Source: Streptomyces sp. JJ38 (lineage in GTDB: Bacteria > Actinomycetota > Actinomycetes > Streptomycetales > Streptomycetaceae). Taken from it: a stretch of DNA of 64,000 nt. Positions 59,091 to 64,000 of the stretch are shown here, in pieces (position 1 is the stretch's first letter; each line of letters opens with the position of its first letter). Made by a program: the position numbers and the translations under genes. The DNA lies in assembly GCF_019303475.1 (NCBI RefSeq), contig NZ_JABLSI010000005.1, positions 1-64,000 on the forward strand, in the 5' to 3' direction. The notes under the pieces were generated by a model. That model ran no database searches and had not been told where the DNA came from. It saw only the letters and a program-made list of their open reading frames with translations.

Positions 59091-60287
59091 TCAGCGCTCC
59101 AGGACCAGCGCCTGCCCCTGCCCGACGCCGATACACAGCGCGGCGAGGCCGGTGCCGGATCCGGCCTGGGCGAGCTGGTGCGCGACGGCCCCGGCGATGC
59201 GGGCTCCGGAGGCGCCCAGGGGATGGCCGACGGCGATGGCGCCGCCGCGCGGGTTGACCTTCGCCGGGTCCAGCTCGGGCCACTCGGCGAGGCAGCCGAG
59301 GGCCTGAGCGGCGAACGCCTCGTTCAGCTCGACGGTGTGCAGGTCGTCGAAGCGCAGCCGGGCCTTCTCCAGGGCGCGGCGGACGGCCTCGACGGGGCCG
59401 AGGCCGAAGAGCTGGGGCTCGATGCCGGTGACCGCCGAGGCCCGCACCCGGGCCAGCGGTTCCCGGCCGACGGCGCGCAGGCCGGCCTCGTCGGTCAGCA
59501 GGAGGGCCGCGGCGCCGTCGTTGAGCGGGGAGGAGTTGCCGGCGGTCACCGTCCCCCCGTCCTTGCGGAAGACGGGCCTGAGCTTCGCCAGCGCCTCCAG
59601 GGACGTGGCCTCGCGGATGGTCTCGTCGCGCAGCAGTTCGCTGTCCCCGTAGGGCACGACCTCGGCCGCGTAGGCGCCGTCCTTCCAGGCCCGCGCCGCC
59701 TTCTCGTGGCTGGCCAGGGCGAAGGCGTCCTGCTGTTCCCGGGTGATGCCGTGCCGGTCGGCGACGAGTTCGGCGCCCTCGCCCAGGGAGACGGTCCACT
59801 CGGCGGGCATGCGCGGGTTCACCATGCGCCACCCCAGCGTCGTGGAGTGGAGGTCCGGTGCCCCGGCCGGGAAGGCCCGCTCGGGCTTGGGCATCACCCA
59901 CGGCGCGCGGCTCATGGACTCCACGCCGCCCGCGATGACGACCGAGGCGTCCCCGGTCGCCACGGCCCGGGCGGCCTGCACGACGGCCTCCAGGCCGGAA
60001 CCGCAGAGCCGGTTGACCGTGGAGCCCGGCACGGTGACCGGGAGCCCGGCCAGCAGGACGGCCATGCGGGCGACGTCGCGGTTCTCCTCGCCCGCGCCGT
60101 TGGCGTTGCCGAGGACGACGTCGTCGACGCGGGCCGGGTCCAGCTCGGGCGAGCGGTCCACGAGGGCGCGCACGACGTGGGCGGCGAGGTCGTCGGGGCG
60201 CACGGTGGCGAGGCCGCCGCCGTACTTGCCGACCGGGGTGCGGACGGCATCGACGACGTAGACATCTCGCAGGCGATCGTTGGTCAT
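59091..60287 (-). CDS. Acetyl-CoA acyltransferase (thiolase)
   Basis: A 398-residue thiolase. The nucleophilic Cys is in VNRLCGSGLEAV, the catalytic His in AIAVGHPLGASGARI and the second Cys in ALCIGVGQG. The length and NEAFAAQALG block fit the type II/beta-ketothiolase group. It could serve fatty-acid or aromatic degradation (beta-ketoadipyl-CoA) or C4 metabolism. It starts at ATG 60287, divergent from the epimerase gene. Confidence 0.94.
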   Translation of the reverse strand: MTNDRLRDVYVVDAVRTPVGKYGGGLATVRPDDLAAHVVRALVDRSPELDPARVDDVVLGNANGAGEENRDVARMAVLLAGLPVTVPGSTVNRLCGSGLEAVVQAARAVATGDASVVIAGGVESMSRAPWVMPKPERAFPAGAPDLHSTTLGWRMVNPRMPAEWTVSLGEGAELVADRHGITREQQDAFALASHEKAARAWKDGAYAAEVVPYGDSELLRDETIREATSLEALAKLRPVFRKDGGTVTAGNSSPLNDGAAALLLTDEAGLRAVGREPLARVRASAVTGIEPQLFGLGPVEAVRRALEKARLRFDDLHTVELNEAFAAQALGCLAEWPELDPAKVNPRGGAIAVGHPLGASGARIAGAVAHQLAQAGSGTGLAALCIGVGQGQALVLER

Positions 60288-60419
60288 GGCAGCGATCGTG
60301 TCAGGCCCGTGCGCCGCTTGACCAGAGTCCGGGACACCGCCGCCCGCGGGTCCGCGACACCTTGTCGTGCTTCGCCGGAAAGGCGCCGTTCGGCCCGATC
60401 GGGCCCCTAGGGTTGCCGG

Positions 60420-61436
60420 ATGCGTGTTCTGGTCACCGGAGGAGCCGGTTTCATCGGCTCGCACATCGTCACCGCCCTGGAAGCCGCGGGGCACGAGGCC
60501 GTCGCGTTCGATCTCGTCCCCTGCGCCGCGTCGGTGCAGGGCGACGTCCGGGACGCCGAGGCCGTCGCGAAGGCGCTGGCGGGCGTGGACGCCGTCAGCC
60601 ACCAGGCCGCCATGGTGGGCCTGGGGCGCGGTTTCGGGGATGCCGCGGCGTATGTGGGGGTCAACGACCTGGGTACCGCCGTGCTGCTGGAGCAGATGGC
60701 CGAGGCGCGGGTGGGCAGGCTGGTGCTGGCCGGGTCGATGGTCGTCTACGGGGAGGGGCGCTACGCGTGCGCGGTGCACGGTGTCGTGCGGCCGGGGGCG
60801 CGCGCCGTGCCGGACCTGGACGCCGGGCGCTTCGAGCCGCCGTGCCCGGAATGTGGAGCCGCGCTGCTGCCCGGCCTCGTCGCCGAGGACGCGGCGGTGG
60901 ACCCGCGCAACGTCTACGCGACGACGAAGCTCGCCCAGGAGCATCTGGCCGCGGCCTGGGCGCGGGCCACGGGCGGACGGGTCATCAGCCTGCGCTATCA
61001 CAACGTCTACGGGGACGGCATGCCCCGCGACACGCCGTACGCCGGTGTGGCGTCGTTCTTCCGTTCCGCGCTGGAGCGGGGCGAGCCGCCGCGGGTCTTC
61101 GAGGACGGGCGGCAGCGGCGGGACTTCGTGCACGTCGACGATGTCGCCCGGGCGAACGTGGTGGCGCTGGAGGCCGTCGCCGGCCGCCCGGCTGGGGAGT
61201 TGCGCGCCTACAACACCGGCAGCGGCGAGCCGCACACGGTGGGGGAGCTGGCTTCGGCGCTCGCCGCGGCCCAGGGCGGGCCCACTCCCGTCGTCACCGG
61301 CGAGTACCGCCTCGGGGACGTCCGGCACATCACCGCCTCCTCGCAGCGGCTGCGCGACGAGCTGGGCTGGCGCCCGCGGGTGGGGTTCCGGGAGGGCGTG
61401 GAGCGTTTCGCGCGGGCGCCGCTCGCGGAACGGTGA
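60420..61436 (+). CDS. NAD-dependent sugar epimerase with zinc-knuckle insertion
   Basis: A 338-residue extended SDR: VLVTGGAGFIGSHIV at the start and YATTK as the catalytic Tyr/Lys. Between these, residues 117-145 insert a small C-x2-H/C-x2-C knuckle (Cys117, His120, Cys142, Cys145), seen in dTDP-L-rhamnose 4-epimerase-like enzymes. It probably makes a deoxysugar nucleotide for surface glycans. It opens a four-gene sugar operon with the GT2, DUF2064 and methyltransferase genes. Confidence 0.92.
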   Translation: MRVLVTGGAGFIGSHIVTALEAAGHEAVAFDLVPCAASVQGDVRDAEAVAKALAGVDAVSHQAAMVGLGRGFGDAAAYVGVNDLGTAVLLEQMAEARVGRLVLAGSMVVYGEGRYACAVHGVVRPGARAVPDLDAGRFEPPCPECGAALLPGLVAEDAAVDPRNVYATTKLAQEHLAAAWARATGGRVISLRYHNVYGDGMPRDTPYAGVASFFRSALERGEPPRVFEDGRQRRDFVHVDDVARANVVALEAVAGRPAGELRAYNTGSGEPHTVGELASALAAAQGGPTPVVTGEYRLGDVRHITASSQRLRDELGWRPRVGFREGVERFARAPLAER

Positions 61437-61559
61437 GGGGTCCGGCCACCCCGTTCGGGTGAGCCGGCGAGGCGAGCACTCGGGCGCGTTCGTCTTCCTC
61501 CGCGTTTCGCGTGGCGTTACGCGATGGTTATGACGCTATGTCCTCTTAGGGTGGGCAAG

Positions 61560-62225
61560 ATGAACGACAGCCCAACGCATCGGGGCGATCTGGTGCTTCC
61601 CTGTCTCGACGAGGCCGCCGCGCTCCCCTGGGTCCTGGCCCGGGTGCCCCTCGGCTGGACGCCCATCGTCGTCGACAACGGATCCACCGACGGCTCCGCG
61701 GAACTCGCCCGTGAACTGGGGGCCAGAGTCGTGCGCGAACCCCGCCGCGGCTTCGGCGCGGCCTGTGACGCCGGGCTGCGCGCCGCCGACGCCGAGATCG
61801 TCGCCTTCTGCGACTGCGACGGCTCCCTGGACCCGGCGGCCGTCGAGACGGTGGCCGGTCCCGTGCGCAGCGGCGAGGCCGACCTCGTCCTGGCCCGCCG
61901 CCGTCCCACGGCGCGGAACGCCTGGCCGCTGCACGCGCGGGCGGGCAACGTCGCGCTCGCCCGCATGGTCCGCCGCCGCACCGGGGTGTCGCTGCGCGAC
62001 CTGGGGCCGCTGCGCGCGGCGCGGCGGGAGGCGCTGCTCGGCCTCGCCCTGTCCGACCGGCGCAGCGGTTACCCACTGGAGATGGTCGTCCGGGCCGCCG
62101 ACGCGGGCTGGCGCATCCGGGAGACCACGGTGCCCTACCGGCCGAGAACGGGACGCTCCAAGGTGACCGGCACCTGGCTGGGCACGCTGGGCGCGGTGCG
62201 CGACATGCGGGCGGTCCTGCGGTGA
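61560..62225 (+). CDS. Glycosyltransferase family 2 protein
   Basis: A 221-residue GT-A glycosyltransferase: VVDNGSTDGSAELARELGA and the metal-binding CDCDGSLD (DxD). It lacks the long C-terminal membrane region of dolichyl-phosphate synthases. It is in an operon with the zinc-knuckle epimerase and overlaps the DUF2064 gene by 4 bp. Likely role: transfer of a sugar in an envelope or natural-product glycan. Confidence 0.9.
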   Translation: MNDSPTHRGDLVLPCLDEAAALPWVLARVPLGWTPIVVDNGSTDGSAELARELGARVVREPRRGFGAACDAGLRAADAEIVAFCDCDGSLDPAAVETVAGPVRSGEADLVLARRRPTARNAWPLHARAGNVALARMVRRRTGVSLRDLGPLRAARREALLGLALSDRRSGYPLEMVVRAADAGWRIRETTVPYRPRTGRSKVTGTWLGTLGAVRDMRAVLR

Positions 62226-62914
62226 CGGCGGCCGCTCCGAGCCCCGAAGGCTCCGTCCGGTCTGAGGTCCGGCCCGGGATCGTGCCGCTCACGGTGCTCG
62301 TCATGGCCAAGGAGCCGCTGCCCGGCCGGGTCAAGACGCGGCTGACGCCCCCCTTCAGCCCCGCCCAGGCCGCCGCGCTCGCCGAGGCCGCGCTCGCCGA
62401 CACCCTGGAGACGGTGGCCGCGCTGCCCGTGACCCGGCGCGTCCTCGCGCTGGCCGGACGGCCCGGGCCCTGGCTCCCCGGCGGGTTCGACGTCGTGCCC
62501 CAGGGCGGTGAGGGGCTCGACGCGCGCATCGCCCGCGCGCTGGGCGCCTGCGCGGGACCGACGCTGCTCATCGGCATGGACACGCCGCAGTTGACGGCCC
62601 GCCAGCTCGGCCCGGTGCTGCGTCCCGGGGCCTGGGGCGAGCACGACGCCTGGTTCGGCCCCGCCGTCGACGGCGGCTTCTGGGCCCTGGGGCTCGCCTC
62701 CCCCGAGCCCGCGCTCGTCCACGGGGTGCCCATGTCCCGGCCGGACACCGGGGCCCACCAGCGGAACCGGCTGGAGCGCAGGGGGCTGCGGGTGGGCCTG
62801 CTGCCGCTTCTGCGGGACGTCGACACCGCCGCAGACGCCGCCGAGGTCGCCGCCTGCCGGCCGGGCCGGTTCGCCGCCGCGTACACGGCCCTGTCTCCCG
62901 CGGGGGCGCGATGA
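62222..62914 (+). CDS. DUF2064 / TIGR04282-type glycosyltransferase-like protein
   Basis: A 230-residue protein of the DUF2064 family: VLVMAKEPLPGRVKTRLTPP near residue 23 and LLIGMDTPQLTARQL later, a GT-A-like nucleotide-binding fold. Its substrate is unknown, but it is usually found with GT2 genes, as here. It overlaps the GT2 gene (ATG in its stop region) and the next methyltransferase gene by 4 bp. Confidence 0.88.
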   Translation: MTAAAPSPEGSVRSEVRPGIVPLTVLVMAKEPLPGRVKTRLTPPFSPAQAAALAEAALADTLETVAALPVTRRVLALAGRPGPWLPGGFDVVPQGGEGLDARIARALGACAGPTLLIGMDTPQLTARQLGPVLRPGAWGEHDAWFGPAVDGGFWALGLASPEPALVHGVPMSRPDTGAHQRNRLERRGLRVGLLPLLRDVDTAADAAEVAACRPGRFAAAYTALSPAGAR

Positions 62915-63651
62915 CGACGACGTGCCCCACGGCCGACGGCCCGCTGCCCTGGGACGCGGACCCCTACACGGTGGCGCTGAGGGCCGGACGCGGACCGCTG
63001 TTCCTCCGCGGCCCCGACGGCCGGCTGCTCCCGCTGGACGTCGAGCGCTGGTGCGCCCGGGCCGACGAGGCCGACCTCGCCGTGCTGCGCCGGTGCTCCG
63101 GCGCCGTCCTGGACATCGGCTGCGGGCCGGGCCGGATGGTCGACGCCCTCACCCGGCTCGGGCGGCCGGTGCTCGGCATCGATCCGGCACCCGAAGCGGT
63201 GAACCGCACCCGGAGGCTGGGTGGTCCGGCGCTGTGCCGCTCGGTCTTCGAGCCGTTGCCCGCCGAGGGCCGCTGGGGCAGCGCCCTGCTGCTGGACGGC
63301 AACATCGGGATCGGCGGGGATCCACAGGCGCTGCTGCGGCGGGTGGCCGCCCTGCTCGCCCCCGGCGGGCTGCTGCTCGCCGAGGCGGCCGCGGCGGACG
63401 TCGAGGAGCGTCTCGAGGTCAGCCTGGACGACGGACGGGGGCACCGGGGCCCGCCCTTTCCCTGGGCGCGCGCTGGAACGTCGGCCCTGCGGCGGCGCGC
63501 GGGAGCGGCGGGCTGGCAGGTGGTCGAGGAGTGGACGGCCCGTGAGCGCCGCTTCCTGGCCCTGCGGGCTCCCTCGCCGCTGTCCGCGGGCGCCCGGACG
63601 CCGCCGGGGGGAGCGGGGGCGGATGCAGCCGGGTCACCACCGGCACGCTAG
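62911..63651 (+). CDS. SAM-dependent methyltransferase
   Basis: A 246-residue class I methyltransferase with VLDIGCGPGRMVDAL and VLGIDPAPEAVN. The final ~30 residues are a Gly/Pro tail. It is coupled to the DUF2064 gene by ATGA, which ends the epimerase-GT2-DUF2064-methyltransferase operon. A sugar or lipid-carrier acceptor is inferred. Confidence 0.88.
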   Translation: MTTTCPTADGPLPWDADPYTVALRAGRGPLFLRGPDGRLLPLDVERWCARADEADLAVLRRCSGAVLDIGCGPGRMVDALTRLGRPVLGIDPAPEAVNRTRRLGGPALCRSVFEPLPAEGRWGSALLLDGNIGIGGDPQALLRRVAALLAPGGLLLAEAAAADVEERLEVSLDDGRGHRGPPFPWARAGTSALRRRAGAAGWQVVEEWTARERRFLALRAPSPLSAGARTPPGGAGADAAGSPPAR

Positions 63652-63684
63652 ACGCGGGTCTCCACCGGCACGTTCGGCGCGCCC

Positions 63685-64000
63685 TCACCACCCTGTGAGC
63701 AGCAGGTGGTTGACCGCCAGGGCCAGCGTGGCCTGGGCGGCGAGCCATCCCCGGTGCTGCCGCTCGGGCAGCAGCGCGGCGGCCGGGAGCAGCCACAGGG
63801 CGAACGGAAGCCAGATGCGCTCGGTCTCCGCCTTGCTCATGCCGGAGAGGTCGGCCGTCACCATCGCCAGCAGGGCGCCGGCGAGCAGGATCACCAGTGG
63901 TGAGGGGTGCCGGGCCGCCGTGGCGGCCCGGCGCAGCCCGGCGACGGTGGCCAGTCCGACCGAGAACACCTGTGCCGCCAGGTTCCCCCAGACGTAGTAC
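63685..64000 (-). CDS. Integral membrane protein, C-terminal fragment cut by window end
   Basis: The last ~105 residues of a larger membrane protein that continues beyond the right edge; the open frame runs through the window boundary (VWGNLAAQVFSVGLATV). Three helices and the MSKAETERIWLPFALWLL block resemble polyprenyl-phosphate-sugar membrane glycosyltransferases of actinobacteria. It is convergent with the sugar operon. Confidence 0.75.
   Translation of the reverse strand, partial: YYVWGNLAAQVFSVGLATVAGLRRAATAARHPSPLVILLAGALLAMVTADLSGMSKAETERIWLPFALWLLPAAALLPERQHRGWLAAQATLALAVNHLLLTGW

Overview
The window is actinobacterial and almost certainly Streptomyces. It has very high G+C with strong third-codon-position G/C bias, GTG starts are common, GTGA/ATGA stop-start overlaps are frequent, there are rare TTA (bldA-type) codons, and many families are typical of the genus (PucR, MocR, PadR, DUF2252, DUF3574, LigB, a secreted GH18 chitinase). 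Nothing in it looks like a replication origin, CRISPR array, transposase or integrase. It reads as chromosome, probably with accessory patches.

Layout. 1-5 kb: fatty acyl-CoA ligase, a small Cys-rich protein, a HIT protein, ATP-dependent DNA ligase (LigB type) and a DUF309 protein. 5-14 kb: an orphan TTA-containing gene behind a 17-bp palindrome, then a hydantoinase-like/DUF917/PucR operon converging on hyuA-hyuB, whose fourth hyuA codon is TTA. 14-18.6 kb: an ImmA/IrrE peptidase, a DUF6545 membrane protein, a helical-repeat protein, a DUF3574 protein and a DUF2795 protein. 18.7-24.1 kb: an SDR lacking the catalytic Lys, a MocR regulator divergent from a methyltransferase, and DUF2252. 24.2-31.2 kb: sugar catabolism. 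A LacI regulator and galK-galT (Leloir) lie divergent from a SIS isomerase, tagatose/fructose-phosphate-type kinase and class II aldolase (tagatose-type branch), with a perfect inverted repeat between the two arms. The kinase carries what looks like a ROK-kinase remnant at its N-terminus. 31-34.9 kb: a PLP decarboxylase-like enzyme, and a PadR regulator and APC permease that share a CCGATATCGG palindrome. 35-36.8 kb: a chitinase with a DasR-like box in its promoter. 37-40 kb: a BNR lipoprotein, DUF6153, and a TetR regulator divergent from a membrane protein with two operator palindromes between them.

40.3-46.8 kb is an accessory, secondary-metabolism-like block: MarR and a methyltransferase, then methyltransferase, MOSC protein and cytochrome P450, which together hold four TTA codons, then a nucleoside hydrolase and an HD-domain protein. 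The MOSC gene appears to have a leaderless promoter. A 25-aa bL37 ribosomal protein gene with a strong terminator follows. 47-49.4 kb holds an SDR and a PadR regulator divergent from a SnoaL-like protein, again with clear operators.

49.7-56 kb is the best candidate for an undescribed system. Three codirectional genes encode a small helical protein, a 983-aa STAND NTPase with a degenerate first NTPase-like domain and an internally duplicated C-terminal domain, and an 863-aa WD40 protein ending in a degenerate NYN/PIN-like domain. This is the architecture of NTP-dependent conflict (defence) systems. It is bounded on the right by tRNA-Pro(GGG), which has its own terminator, and then by an NDH-2 pseudogene with an internal deletion. 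57.5-64 kb: a lipase-maturation-factor-like membrane protein, a thiolase, and a surface-glycan-type operon (epimerase with a zinc knuckle, GT2, DUF2064, methyltransferase) running towards a membrane protein cut by the window end.
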